Positions 16,661 through 25,888 of a stretch of 64,000 nt of DNA are shown one piece after another. Source of the stretch: AC-56 sp963702195 (GTDB lineage Bacteria > Actinomycetota > Thermoleophilia > Solirubrobacterales > 70-9). Position numbers and translations under genes: made by a program. The first letter of the stretch is position 1; each line of letters opens with the position of its first letter. The notes under the pieces were generated by a model. The model saw nothing but the letters and a program-made list of their open reading frames with translations, was not told the DNA's origin and did no database searches. The stretch covers positions 2,108,001-2,172,000 of the forward strand of contig OY969725.1 in assembly GCA_963702195.1 (NCBI GenBank). The letters are read 5' to 3'.

Positions 16661-18024
16661 CGGTCCAGCTCCTCGACCAGGGACCGGAAGTGCTCGCCCC
16701 GCTCCTCGTAGTCGCGGTAGGCGTCGAAGCTCGCGCACGCCGGGGCGAGCAGCACCACGTCGCCTGCGCTGGCGTCCGCGGCTGCGTCGCCGACCGCGGT
16801 CGCCAGGTCGCCGCTGCGCCGCAGCTCGACGCCGGACCCCGCGAGGTCGCTCGCGAGCTGGCCGGCCGCCTCGCCGATCAGATAGCAGGCGACACAGCGC
16901 TCCGCCGCCGGCTCGGCCAGGCCCTCGAAGCCGCCGCCCTTGAGCGAGCCGCCGAGGATCGCCCGCACCCCGCCCTCGAACGAGCGCATCGCCGCCGCGG
17001 CGGCGGCCACGTTGGTGGCCTTGGAGTCGTTCACGTAGAGGACGCCGGCGATCTCGGCCACCCGCTCGAGGCGGTGCGGGACTCCGGGGAAGGTGTGAAG
17101 CGCCTCGCGAACCGCGCCGCGCTCGATCCCCATCGCCGTCGCGGCCGCGGCCGCCGCCATCGCGTTCTCGGCGTTGTGCGGGCCGGGCAGCGACAGCTCC
17201 GCGACGTCCATCATGGGCTCGGTCCCAACGAAGATGCTCCCCTCGTTGAGCGAGACCGCGCAGTCCGGATCGGCTCCACGGCAGTAGGGGATCCTCCGGG
17301 CGCATCCACCGAGGTCGACGCCCTCGAGCGCGGGCTCGTCGGCGTTGAAGACGGCTACGTCGTCGTTTCCCTGGTTCGCGAAGATGCGCAGCTTCGCGTG
17401 CAGGTAGTCCTCGAAGTCGTGGTGGCGGTCCAGGTGGTCCGGGGAGACGTTGAGGAGCAGGGCGCACTCGGGGGCGAAGGCCTCGGAGTCCTCGAGCTGG
17501 AAGCTGGAGCACTCGCAGACCACGGTGACGTCGCCGCGGATCTCGCCGGCGAGCGAGGCCAACGGGGTGCCCACGTTGCCCGCGACCGCGACGGGCTCGC
17601 CGGCAGCCCGCCACACGTGGCCGAGCAGCTCGGTCACGGTGGTCTTGCCGTTGGTCCCGGTCACCGCGACGAATTGGTTGGGGAGGACTCGCCAGGCCAG
17701 CTCGAGCTCGCCCAGCACGGGGATCCCACGCTCCCGGGCCAGCCGCACGACCGGCGCCTCGCGTGGGACGCCGGGGCTCTTGACGAGAGAGCGGGCGCGT
17801 TCGAGCAGGGGCATTCCATCCGTATCCAGGTGAACTTCGACGCCGGCCTGTAGAAGCCCTTCCAGGTCCGCCGGTGAGCCCGAATCGCAGCCGATCACCT
17901 CCTCGCCACGCGAGGCCAGCAGGCGGGCGGCGGCCTGGCCCGATCGAGCGAGCCCGACGACCAGATACGGGCCCGGCGGCACGCCCGGCCTGGGCCTCGG
18001 AGAGGTGCTCGAACTCATGGCCAT
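16657..18024 (-). CDS. murD: UDP-N-acetylmuramoyl-L-alanine--D-glutamate ligase
   Basis: MurD adds D-glutamate to UDP-MurNAc-Ala. The N-terminal domain has YLVVGLARSGQAAARLL, the P-loop is VTGTNGKTTVTELLGH, and the central and C-terminal parts have LNVSPDHLDRH, PHRLERV, YVNDSKATN and LGGSLKGGGF. Length is about 455 aa. ATG 18024 or 18018 may start it. It is the first minus-strand gene after an oppositely oriented gene, so murD-ftsW-murG-murC-murB-ftsQ could have its own promoter in 18025-18068. Confidence 0.96.
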   Translation of the reverse strand: MAMSSSTSPRPRPGVPPGPYLVVGLARSGQAAARLLASRGEEVIGCDSGSPADLEGLLQAGVEVHLDTDGMPLLERARSLVKSPGVPREAPVVRLARERGIPVLGELELAWRVLPNQFVAVTGTNGKTTVTELLGHVWRAAGEPVAVAGNVGTPLASLAGEIRGDVTVVCECSSFQLEDSEAFAPECALLLNVSPDHLDRHHDFEDYLHAKLRIFANQGNDDVAVFNADEPALEGVDLGGCARRIPYCRGADPDCAVSLNEGSIFVGTEPMMDVAELSLPGPHNAENAMAAAAAATAMGIERGAVREALHTFPGVPHRLERVAEIAGVLYVNDSKATNVAAAAAAMRSFEGGVRAILGGSLKGGGFEGLAEPAAERCVACYLIGEAAGQLASDLAGSGVELRRSGDLATAVGDAAADASAGDVVLLAPACASFDAYRDYEERGEHFRSLVEELDR

Positions 18025-18068
18025 AGATTCGCGACCGGCGGTGTGGGAACCTTCGTCGACGCCTTACG

Positions 18069-18509
18069 GTGGCGGATAGCGAGGACAGCACGCCGGAGAG
18101 GGATCGTGGCCATGGCATTCGGCTGGCGGTCGCGATCGTGCTCGCACTCGGCATCGGCCTGGCGGTGCCGCTGCTGTGGGTCTGGATCGGCTCGAAGCTT
18201 CAGGGCAGCGGCGCCGACACCGTCGACAGCAGCACCGCGGCGATCATCTTCGCCGGGATCGTCCTCACCTATCTCGGCCTCCTGCTCTGTGCCGGCCTGA
18301 TCGTCACTCGCGGCGAGGCGAAGGAGACCGAGCGCCGGCCGCCGCAGCGCTACCCCTGGAACCGCAGCATGCGCGACGAGCGATACCGGCCCGGCGAGAA
18401 GCGGCTCAGCCCGGTCGAGTCGGCGTTCGTGTTCACCACGGTGGTGGTGACCGCGGCGGTCATGCTGTGGTTCTTCGTCTTCGCGGGCTCACCGCTGCCG
18501 AGCCAGTAG
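18069..18509 (+). CDS. Small three-helix membrane protein inside the dcw cluster
   Basis: This is a 146-residue protein of no family I recognise. It has three predicted transmembrane helices: about residues 17-40 (LAVAIVLALGIGLAVPLLWV), 58-80 (AAIIFAGIVLTYLGLLLCAG) and 121-140 (AFVFTTVVVTAAVMLWFFVF). Between helices 2 and 3 is a charged, proline/arginine-rich loop (ETERRPPQRYPWNRSMRDER). GTG 18069 is the likely start. It is the only plus-strand gene within the minus-strand dcw cluster, diverging from murD by 44 bases and converging on mraY with 17 bases between stops. A link to envelope growth is a guess from location only. Confidence 0.7.
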   Translation: MADSEDSTPERDRGHGIRLAVAIVLALGIGLAVPLLWVWIGSKLQGSGADTVDSSTAAIIFAGIVLTYLGLLLCAGLIVTRGEAKETERRPPQRYPWNRSMRDERYRPGEKRLSPVESAFVFTTVVVTAAVMLWFFVFAGSPLPSQ

Positions 18510-18526
18510 CGCCGGGCCCGCCCAAG

Positions 18527-19531
18527 CTATGAGATCGAGTGCTGGTACAGCGTGAAGCCGATGCCCGCGCACACCGCCGCGATGATCCAGAAGCGCAGCA
18601 TGATCTTCGTCTCCGACCAGGCCATCATCTCGAAGTGGTGATGGACCGGGGCCATCAGCAGGACGCGGCGCCGGAACAGCTTGAAGCTCAGCACCTGGAC
18701 GGCGACCGAGAGCGCCTCGATCACGAAGATCCCGCCGAGAATGATCAGCAGGAGCTCGGTCTGGGTCATCACCGCGAGGGCGCCGATCGCCGCCCCCATT
18801 CCCAGCGAGCCCGTGTCGCCCATGAATATCGACGCGGGGAACGAGTTGAACCATAAGAAGCCGACCGAGGCGCCCACCAGGCAGGCCGACAGCACCGCCA
18901 GCCCCTTCTGGCCGCTGATGATCGTGATCGCCGTGTAGGCGAGGAGGACGATCGCGCAGGAGCCGGCCGCGAGGCCATCGAGGCCGTCGGTCAGGTTGAC
19001 GGCGTTCGACGCGCCCGCGATCACCAGGAAGACCAGGATCACGTAGAGGACCGGGCCGATGTACAGCTGGGCGTCGAAGATCCGCACCTGCAGGCGCGGG
19101 TCCAGTCCCACCTGCTCGGTGGCGACCCACCACAGCGCGACCGCCAGGCCGATCTGCACGAGCAGCTTCCAGCGCGCGGGCAGGCCGAGCGAGCGGCGCT
19201 TGGTGACCTTGATGAAGTCGTCGGTGAAGCCCAGCGCGGCCGCCCCGACGGCGACGCCGAAGACGGCGAGGCTCTGGGTGTCGCGCGGCCCGAGCACGAG
19301 GTACGGGACGGCGATCGCGATGAAGAGGATCAGTCCGCCCATCGTCGGCGTACCGGCCTTCGCGTGATGTTCCTGCGGGCCCTCCTCGCGGATCTGCTGG
19401 CCGAACTCCCGGTCCCGGAGGAACTCGATGAACTTCGGGCCGAGGAAGATCGTGATCAGCATCGCCGCAATACCCGCGATCAGGATCTGCCCACGGTCGA
19501 CCGCCGAGGATGCGAGCGCGAGCGTTGTCAT
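18527..19531 (-). CDS. mraY: Phospho-N-acetylmuramoyl-pentapeptide transferase
   Basis: MraY is the integral membrane enzyme that makes lipid I on undecaprenyl phosphate. Family motifs are HHAKAGTPTMGGLIL, LGFTDDFIKVTKRRSLGL (Mg-binding Asp pair), NAVNLTDGLDGLAAG, FMGDTGSLGMGA and APVHHHFEMM. About ten hydrophobic helices fill 334 aa. ATG 19531 overlaps the murF stop by four bases. Confidence 0.97.
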   Translation of the reverse strand: MTTLALASSAVDRGQILIAGIAAMLITIFLGPKFIEFLRDREFGQQIREEGPQEHHAKAGTPTMGGLILFIAIAVPYLVLGPRDTQSLAVFGVAVGAAALGFTDDFIKVTKRRSLGLPARWKLLVQIGLAVALWWVATEQVGLDPRLQVRIFDAQLYIGPVLYVILVFLVIAGASNAVNLTDGLDGLAAGSCAIVLLAYTAITIISGQKGLAVLSACLVGASVGFLWFNSFPASIFMGDTGSLGMGAAIGALAVMTQTELLLIILGGIFVIEALSVAVQVLSFKLFRRRVLLMAPVHHHFEMMAWSETKIMLRFWIIAAVCAGIGFTLYQHSIS

Positions 19532-20895
19532 TCGCCGGCGGTCCCCCGGTGCGCGGCCAGCTCGTCGGTGACCAGCTCGAGGCCGACGGCGCGCGAGCCC
19601 TTGATCAGCACGGCGTCGCCCGGCTCGACCATCGCCTCGGCGAGCGGGATCGCGGCCTCGGCGTCAGGAGCCCACGCGTCGGGCGCGTAGTCGCGGGCGA
19701 GCTCACCGACCCCGAGAATCGGCTCGACTCCCAGCCGGCGGGCGTGAGAGCCGATCTCGCGGTGGTAGCCCTCGGCGGTTGATCCGAGCTCCAGCATCTC
19801 ACCGAGCACGGCCACGTGGCGGCCGGGCGCGTCGAGTGATGCCAGGTGCTCCAGGGCAGCACGCATCGAGATTGGATTGGCGTTGTAGCAGTCGTTCACG
19901 ACGAGGATTTCGGTGGCGAGCTCGATCAGCTCGCCCCGAAGGCGCGAGAAGGTTATCCGCGAGGTCCGCTGCGCCATCTCGCCGGGCGCGACGTCCAGGG
20001 CGGTCCCGATCGCGATCGCCGCGAGCGCGTTCCGCAGATTGTGCGTCTCCCCGAATCCGAACTCGAACCGCTCCTCCCCGTCCGGGGTGCCGATGACGGC
20101 ACAGGTCGAGCGGCCGTCGCCGGTCTGGCTGACGCAGAAGACGTCGCCGCCGGGCCCGAAGGTGACCGTCACGAGCTGATCGTGGAGATGGGGTTCCAGG
20201 GCCTCCTCGTCGGCCGGGATCACCGCCCGGCCACGGTCGCGCAGTCCCATGAGGATCTCCGCCTTTGCTTCGACGATCGCCTCGATCGTCCCGAGGAGCT
20301 CGAGATGGACTGGACCGATGTTGGTGATCGCGCCCACGTCGGGCTCGGCGATCGAGCACAGCTCGGCGATCTGCCCCCGGCCGCGCATGGCCATCTCCAG
20401 GACGAGCGCCTCGGTCTCCGGTGGCGCCTCGAGTATCGCCAGGGGCAGCCCGATCTCGGTGTTGAAGTTCTCCCGGCTGGCGTGGACGCGCATCGGCAGG
20501 ATCGCTCGGGCGATGTCCTTCACCGACGTCTTGCCCACCGAGCCGGTGATCCCCACCACCCGGCAACCCAGCTCGCGGCGCCACGCCGTCGCCAGCCGCT
20601 GAAGGGCAGCCAGCGGCTCGGTGGCTGCGAGGACCCAGCCCTTGCCGCTCGAGCGCTCGGCGGTGAGGAGCCGCGCACGGGCGCGATCAACGACCACCCC
20701 CCAGGCTCCTGCCTCGAGCGCCTGGGCGGCGAACTCGCCCCCGTCGGCATGCTCGCCCTGGAGCGCGAAGAAGAGGTCCCCCTCCCCCACCTCGCGGGAA
20801 TCGATGACCGCGCGCTCGGGCCGCCCGCCCTCTCCGGATGCGGCGATCTCCGCACCGGCGCCCTCGGCGATCCGCTCGGGGGAGAGCTCGATCAT
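19528..20895 (-). CDS. murF: UDP-MurNAc-tripeptide--D-alanyl-D-alanine ligase
   Basis: MurF adds D-Ala-D-Ala to complete the pentapeptide. The P-loop is GITGSVGKTSVKD. It also has NIGPVHLELLGTIEAI, FGFGETHNLRNALAA, VNDCYNANPISMRAAL and AVLGEMLELG. Length is 455 aa, normal for the family. Start ATG 20895 overlaps murE by four bases, and the stop overlaps mraY by four bases, so the three genes are tightly coupled. Confidence 0.96.
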   Translation of the reverse strand: MIELSPERIAEGAGAEIAASGEGGRPERAVIDSREVGEGDLFFALQGEHADGGEFAAQALEAGAWGVVVDRARARLLTAERSSGKGWVLAATEPLAALQRLATAWRRELGCRVVGITGSVGKTSVKDIARAILPMRVHASRENFNTEIGLPLAILEAPPETEALVLEMAMRGRGQIAELCSIAEPDVGAITNIGPVHLELLGTIEAIVEAKAEILMGLRDRGRAVIPADEEALEPHLHDQLVTVTFGPGGDVFCVSQTGDGRSTCAVIGTPDGEERFEFGFGETHNLRNALAAIAIGTALDVAPGEMAQRTSRITFSRLRGELIELATEILVVNDCYNANPISMRAALEHLASLDAPGRHVAVLGEMLELGSTAEGYHREIGSHARRLGVEPILGVGELARDYAPDAWAPDAEAAIPLAEAMVEPGDAVLIKGSRAVGLELVTDELAAHRGTAGE

Positions 20896-22403
20896 CGGGG
20901 CCGGCCCGCGGCCTCGCCGAGGAGCTCGGCCGCCACGGTGCGGTCGTCGAAGGGGACCTTCCGGCCGTCCTCGAGCTCCTGGCCCTGCTCGTGGCCCTTC
21001 CCCGCGATCACGACGGTGTCGCCCGGCTCCGCATGGCCGAGCGCGATCGCGATCGCCGCGCGGCGGTCCGGCTCGACCGTCACGTCGTCGCGTCCATCTC
21101 CGTCGTCGTAGCCCGCAATCCCTCCGAGGATGTCCGCGATGATCGCCTCAGGATTCTCCGAGCGCGGGTTGTCCGAGGTGACCACGGTCCGGTCGGCGAG
21201 GCGGGTGGCGATCTCACCCATCTTGGGGCGCTTGTCGCGATCGCGGTCGCCGCCGCAGCCGAACACGCAGGCGAGGCTTCCCTCCGTGAGCAGGCGCGCC
21301 GCTCGCAGCACGTTCTCCAGCGAGTCCGGGGTATGGGCGTAGTCCACCAGCACCGCGAACGGCTGGCCGGCCTCCACCGGCTCGAAGCGCCCGGGGGCGC
21401 GGTCGGCATCGGCGAGCGCCGCCGCCGCGGCCTCCGCCGGAACGCCGAGGGCCTCGCAGGCGGTGATCGCGGCGAGCGCGTTCTCCACATTGAAATGGCC
21501 GGCCAGCGGGGTGCGGACCTCGGCCTCTCCCCCGGGCCACGCGCAGCGGAAGCGAGACCCGGAGGCGTCGAAGGAGGCGTCCAGCGCCCGGTAGTCGGCC
21601 TCCTCGGAGCCCGACGGCGAGAACGTCCGCAGCGGGGGGGCGCCGGCCTCGCGGAGGTCGGCGGCGATGCGAGCGCCGTAGGGGTCGTCGACGTTCACGA
21701 CGGCGACCGCCGGCGTGGTCTGGTTGCCCCCCTCCGGGACGAAGAGGAGCCGCTTCGCCCGGAAGTAGTCCTCCATGTCCGAGTGGAAGTCGAGGTGGTC
21801 CTGGGTGAGGTTGGTGAACACGGCGACGGCGAAGCGAACGCCGTCCGTGCGGGTCTGGGCGAGGGCGTGGGAGGAGACCTCCATCGTGCACGCCGTATCG
21901 CCGGCGTCGAGCATCCTCCGGAAGGTCGCCTGCAGGTCGATTGCCTCCGGGGTCGTCCGCTCGACCTCCTCCTCTGCGCCGCCGACGATGCTCTTCACCG
22001 TCCCGAGGAGCCCGGTCTGAGTTCCCTGCCCCTCCAGGATGTGACGAATCAGGAACGCGGTCGTCGTCTTCCCGTTCGTGCCGGTGATGCCGGCCACCTG
22101 AAGGGTGGCGGTCGGATCGCCCCAGAACCGCACCGCGATCGGCGCCATCGCCGCGCGCGCGTCGGGCACCGTCACCTGGGGCACGGGCAGCTCGAGCCGG
22201 CGCTCGACCACGAGCGCCGCCGCGCCTCGCTCGACCGCCGCTGGGGCAAAGTCGTGGCCGTCGGCCCGCTGCCCGCGAACGCAGAAGAAGAGCGCCCCCG
22301 GGCCAACACGAGCGCTGTCGTAGGCGAGCGAGGCGATGCCCACCTCCGCGTCCCCCTCGACGGCGGCGACGTCCGTGCCGACGAGGAGCTCCCGGAGCTT
22401 CAT
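20892..22403 (-). CDS. murE: UDP-MurNAc-Ala-D-Glu--meso-diaminopimelate ligase
   Basis: MurE adds the third stem-peptide residue. The P-loop is GITGTNGKTTTAFLIRH. TRV-like and TQDHLDFHSDMEDYF blocks are present. The amino-acid selecting motif reads DNPR (in TSDNPRSENPEAI), which in characterised MurE enzymes marks meso-diaminopimelate rather than L-lysine. Start ATG 22403 gives MKLRELLVGTDVAAVEGDAE. Length is 503 aa. It lies 19 bases after ftsI and overlaps murF by four bases. Confidence 0.96.
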   Translation of the reverse strand: MKLRELLVGTDVAAVEGDAEVGIASLAYDSARVGPGALFFCVRGQRADGHDFAPAAVERGAAALVVERRLELPVPQVTVPDARAAMAPIAVRFWGDPTATLQVAGITGTNGKTTTAFLIRHILEGQGTQTGLLGTVKSIVGGAEEEVERTTPEAIDLQATFRRMLDAGDTACTMEVSSHALAQTRTDGVRFAVAVFTNLTQDHLDFHSDMEDYFRAKRLLFVPEGGNQTTPAVAVVNVDDPYGARIAADLREAGAPPLRTFSPSGSEEADYRALDASFDASGSRFRCAWPGGEAEVRTPLAGHFNVENALAAITACEALGVPAEAAAAALADADRAPGRFEPVEAGQPFAVLVDYAHTPDSLENVLRAARLLTEGSLACVFGCGGDRDRDKRPKMGEIATRLADRTVVTSDNPRSENPEAIIADILGGIAGYDDGDGRDDVTVEPDRRAAIAIALGHAEPGDTVVIAGKGHEQGQELEDGRKVPFDDRTVAAELLGEAAGRPR

Positions 22404-22422
22404 CGCCGCGATTGTATGGGCG

Positions 22423-24090
22423 TCAGGGGCTGGTTCCCTGGTCCGGCGCGATGTGCAGTTGCGGGAGCGCGTACTTCGCGATCTGGCCGAAGGCCGGGGC
22501 GGCGACGGTGCCACCGTAGTAGCTGCCCTGCGTCGGCTGGTTCACCACGACCGCGACCAGGAGCTTCGGGTCCTGGGCGGGCGCGAATCCGACGAAGGAC
22601 GCGACGAACTTGGTGTCCGAGTAGGTGCCGTTCTCGGCAACCTGGGCGGTTCCCGTCTTGCCGGCGAGTGTGTAGCCCGGAACGCTGACCTCGGAGGCGG
22701 TGCCCCCGGGCGCGAGGACGCCCTCGAGCATGGTGCGGATCTGCGAAGAGGTCTTGGAGCTGATCACGCGGTGCCCCTTCGGCTCCGCCACGCGGTGGCC
22801 GTCCTCGCTGAGAACCAGCTGCGGCGAGCGCAGGATCCCCCCGTTCGCGATCGCCGAGTAGGCGGCCGCCATCTGCATGGGCGTCACCGAGAGGCCCTGG
22901 CCGATGGGCAGGTTCCCCATGGTGGAGCCCGAGAACTCGGACGGCTTGGGCACGATGCCCTGCTCCTCTCCAGGGAAGGCCACGCCCGTCGGCTCGCCAA
23001 AGCCGAACTTCCTCACCCAGTCGTAGAAACGTTGGGCGCCAACCTTCAACCCGATCTCCACCGCGCCCACATTCGAGGACTGGGCGAGGATCTGCGCGAC
23101 GGTGAGGCTCTCCGGACCCCGGGCCTCGGCATCGGAGATGGTCCTGTCCGCCACCTGGAGCTCGACCGGCAGGTCGAAGACCGTGCTCGGCGAGACCAGA
23201 TGCTCCATCAGCGCTCCGGCGACGGTGAAGGCCTTGAAGGTCGAGCCGGGCTCATACGTGAAGCCCGTGGCCATGTTCTGCAGGGCCTGTGGGCTGGCCC
23301 CCGCGGGGTTGCTCGGGTCGACCGTCGGCCAGTTGGCCATCGCGAGGATCTGCGAGTTCTGCGGATTCATGACGATCGCGGTCGCCCCGACGGGCTGGTA
23401 GGTCCGCGCGACGTTCGCAAGCACGTCCTCCGTGTAGGACTGGATGTCGGCGTCGAGGGTCAGCTTGATGTTCTGGCCGTCGGTCGCGGTCGAGATCGTG
23501 TTGCGCTCGATCGCCTTCCCGAGCCCGTCGAGCACCACGCGCTGCTCACCGTTGGTGGCGCCGAGCATCGAGTTGTCGGAAGCCTCGAGTCCCGTGAGAC
23601 CCTGGCCGTCGACCCCAACCGTTCCGATCACCTGGCCGGCGAGCTTGCCCTCGGGGTAGACCCGGCGGCTCGCGGGGACCGTCGTGACGCCCGTCAGCCC
23701 GAGCTTGCGGATCCGACCCGCGGCCGACAGGTCGACCTCGCGGGCCAGATACGCGAACCCCGACGAGCCGCTGTCGAGGTTGTGAAGGATGTCGCGCTTG
23801 GAGCTGTGGACGATCGGCGCGAGCTTTCGCGCCATCTGCGGCGGGTCCTTCACCTGGTAGGGGGTCGCGACCACGTCGACCGCGTCCTCGGAGACCGCCA
23901 GCTCGTGGCCCTTGCGGTCGAGGATCGATCCGCGGAGCCCGGGGACCGGGACGGTCTCCATCTGCTGGCTGTGAGCGTCGGCGCTGAGCCCGCCCCCCTG
24001 GACCCCCTGCACCCAGGCCGCGCGCCCGACCGCGAGCACGAGCAGCAGCAGGAAGCTCGCGAACAGGAGCCCGATCCGGCGCTCGATCAT
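22423..24090 (-). CDS. ftsI: Septal peptidoglycan transpeptidase FtsI (class B PBP)
   Basis: This is the division-specific transpeptidase that works with FtsW. There is one N-terminal transmembrane helix (residues 5-25), a pedestal domain beginning RGSILDRKGHELAVS, and a penicillin-binding domain with the nucleophile motif STFK (S283, K286), SSN (338-340) and KTGT (478-481). Length is 555 aa. No C-terminal PASTA domain is visible. It is 13 bases downstream of the FtsL-like gene. Confidence 0.96.
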   Translation of the reverse strand: MIERRIGLLFASFLLLLVLAVGRAAWVQGVQGGGLSADAHSQQMETVPVPGLRGSILDRKGHELAVSEDAVDVVATPYQVKDPPQMARKLAPIVHSSKRDILHNLDSGSSGFAYLAREVDLSAAGRIRKLGLTGVTTVPASRRVYPEGKLAGQVIGTVGVDGQGLTGLEASDNSMLGATNGEQRVVLDGLGKAIERNTISTATDGQNIKLTLDADIQSYTEDVLANVARTYQPVGATAIVMNPQNSQILAMANWPTVDPSNPAGASPQALQNMATGFTYEPGSTFKAFTVAGALMEHLVSPSTVFDLPVELQVADRTISDAEARGPESLTVAQILAQSSNVGAVEIGLKVGAQRFYDWVRKFGFGEPTGVAFPGEEQGIVPKPSEFSGSTMGNLPIGQGLSVTPMQMAAAYSAIANGGILRSPQLVLSEDGHRVAEPKGHRVISSKTSSQIRTMLEGVLAPGGTASEVSVPGYTLAGKTGTAQVAENGTYSDTKFVASFVGFAPAQDPKLLVAVVVNQPTQGSYYGGTVAAPAFGQIAKYALPQLHIAPDQGTSP

Positions 24091-24103
24091 CGCACCATGC
24101 GCC

Positions 24104-24892
24104 CTACGGGGTTACGGCGCCGGTGGCGGTTCCGGACGCCGGATCGGTGGTCGTGGTGGGTGTCGTGGTGGCCGTCGGCGTCGTGGCGGTCGGCGTCGTG
24201 GCGGGGGTGGTCGGCGTGGCGACCGGTGTGGTCGTGGTCGGAGTCGTCGTCGTCGCGACGGCCGTCGTGTCGGTGGTCGTCGTGGTGTCCGTCGTCGCGG
24301 TCGTCGAGCTCGTGGACGCCGATGAGGCGGCGGCAGGCGCGCCCGCGGTGATGGCGCCGGACTCGAGCCGCTTGGCAGCGAGGGCGGCGTTCTTGGGGCT
24401 CGCTTCGACGTAGCCGATCGCGCCCGGCTCGGGGACGATCATGCCGAGCTTGCCGGCAAGCGCCTGGACACGGTCGCTCGAGACGCCGGCGGCGGCGATC
24501 TGCCCCTGAAGGGCGGAGTTCTGCCGCTGGAGGACGTCCGTCTGGCGGGTCGTCTTGCTCGAGGACGCGTTGAAGCTGAGCGCGAAGACGTTCAGGGCGA
24601 CGATGCCGACGAGGAGGGTCGTGAGCACGCCGATCCACATGCGTCCGCGCGTGAGGCGGTGGACCAGCCCGGACTCGGCGAGCCCGGAGACGGCGCCGGC
24701 AGTGGTGCCGACCGCGAGCGGGACGAGGCGCGCGGGCATCGGCGTGCCGGCGTAGGGCCGCGAGGTGCGCGGGCGGCGCTGCCGCTGGGTCTGAGCTCTT
24801 GGCGATGCCGGACGCCGGGCCGGCGCTCGCCGTACCGGAGCTCGGGCCGGTGCGGCGCTGCCGCGGGCTGCTTGCGTGGCGGCCGGAGTCAT
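24104..24892 (-). CDS. FtsL-like bitopic division protein with a threonine-rich tail
   Basis: Its position between rsmH and ftsI, one transmembrane helix (about residues 87-107, WIGVLTTLLVGIVALNVFAL) and a following coiled-coil-like stretch (RQTDVLQRQNSALQGQIAAA) match FtsL, which joins FtsB and FtsQ to regulate FtsWI. The N-terminal 80 residues are Arg/Pro/Ala-rich and cytoplasmic. Unusually, the last 75 residues are almost only Thr, Pro, Ala and Ser (for example TTTTPTTTTPVATPTTPATT), probably an extended extracellular linker. Sequence similarity to FtsL is weak, so the name rests on topology and order. ATG 24892 shares one base with the rsmH stop. Confidence 0.75.
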   Translation of the reverse strand: MTPAATQAARGSAAPARAPVRRAPARRPASPRAQTQRQRRPRTSRPYAGTPMPARLVPLAVGTTAGAVSGLAESGLVHRLTRGRMWIGVLTTLLVGIVALNVFALSFNASSSKTTRQTDVLQRQNSALQGQIAAAGVSSDRVQALAGKLGMIVPEPGAIGYVEASPKNAALAAKRLESGAITAGAPAAASSASTSSTTATTDTTTTTDTTAVATTTTPTTTTPVATPTTPATTPTATTPTATTTPTTTTDPASGTATGAVTP

Positions 24893-25872
24893 CAGGCGAG
24901 GTTCCTTTCGTCGTCGGTGTCCGTACCCCTGGGCAGCTTGCGGGCTCCCCGCAGGCGCGCCGAGTGCGAGCGCGGGTTGCGCTCGATCTCCTCGGGCGTC
25001 GCGGCAAGCGCCCGCCTGGTGAGCGGCTCGGCCTCGGGCTCGCGGCCGCACACGCACACCGGAAGCTCGGGCGGGCACACGCAGCCGCGGACGCGGTCGG
25101 CCAGGAAGCGCTTCACGCGGCGGTCCTCGAGCGAGTGGAAGGAGATGACTGCCAGACGGCCGCGGTCACGCAGGAGGTCCCACGCCGCGGGGAGCACCCG
25201 GTCGAGCGAATCGAGCTCGTCGTTCACGGCGATGCGCAGGGCCTGGAAGGTGCGCTTGGCCGGATGGCCGCGCCCGAACCGGTAGGCCGGCGGGACGGCC
25301 GCACGGATCGCCTCCACCAGCTCCGCAGTCGTGTGGAGCGGGCGCCGCCGAACGATCTCGCCGGCGATCGAGCGCGCGTGGCGCTCCTCGCCATAATCGC
25401 GAAGCACGGTCGCGATTCGCTCCTCGGGCCACTCGTTCACGAGGTCCGCCGCGGAGGGTCCGCCCTCCGGGTCCATGCGCATGTCGAGCGGGGCGTCGTA
25501 GGAGTAGGAGAACCCGCGCTCGGCGGTATCGAGCTGAAACGAGGAGACCCCGAGGTCCAGGTAGATGACGTCGGCGCGCACGCCCTCGGAGCCCAGCGCC
25601 ACGAGCGCATCCGCGAAATCCGCTCGCACGAACCTCGTCTCGGGCTCCAGCTCGTCCTCGAGCTCGGCGAAGCGCCGCTCGGCAACCGGGTCGCGGTCGA
25701 TGGCGATCAACGTGCCCCTCGACCCGAGGCGCTCGGCGACAGCCTCGGAGTGGCCGCCGCCGCCGAAGGTGCAGTCGATGGCGGTCTCGCCGGGATGAGG
25801 GTCGAGGACGTCGAGCAACTCGGTGGCCAGGACTGGGACGTGCTCCGTGGGCATGAGCGTCAGTGTGACCAT
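24892..25872 (-). CDS. rsmH: 16S rRNA m4C1402 methyltransferase
   Basis: RsmH (MraW) N4-methylates C1402 in the ribosomal P site with S-adenosylmethionine. Family blocks are HVPVLATELLDVL, DCTFGGGGHSEAVAERL (SAM site), YLDLGVSSFQLDTAERGFSY, RIAVNDELDSLDRVLP and ISFHSLEDRRVKRFL. A cysteine cluster near the end (GCVCPPELPVCVCGREP) is common in the family. ATG 25872 adds six residues before the more typical opening MPTEHVPVL at 25854. It lies between mraZ and the FtsL-like gene as in most dcw clusters. Confidence 0.95.
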   Translation of the reverse strand: MVTLTLMPTEHVPVLATELLDVLDPHPGETAIDCTFGGGGHSEAVAERLGSRGTLIAIDRDPVAERRFAELEDELEPETRFVRADFADALVALGSEGVRADVIYLDLGVSSFQLDTAERGFSYSYDAPLDMRMDPEGGPSAADLVNEWPEERIATVLRDYGEERHARSIAGEIVRRRPLHTTAELVEAIRAAVPPAYRFGRGHPAKRTFQALRIAVNDELDSLDRVLPAAWDLLRDRGRLAVISFHSLEDRRVKRFLADRVRGCVCPPELPVCVCGREPEAEPLTRRALAATPEEIERNPRSHSARLRGARKLPRGTDTDDERNLA

Positions 25873-25888
25873 GGGCCGCGCAAGCTCC

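Noticed and set aside
15326..18154. 942-codon minus frame as one FtsW-containing protein
   Set aside because: Only the part from GTG 16660 encodes FtsW; upstream it runs out of frame through murD, whose own frame is conserved.
24120..24310. Short direct repeats (GTCGTGG-type) as a CRISPR array or regulatory repeat
   Set aside because: They are codon repeats for the Thr/Pro-rich tail of the FtsL-like protein; there are no regular spacers.
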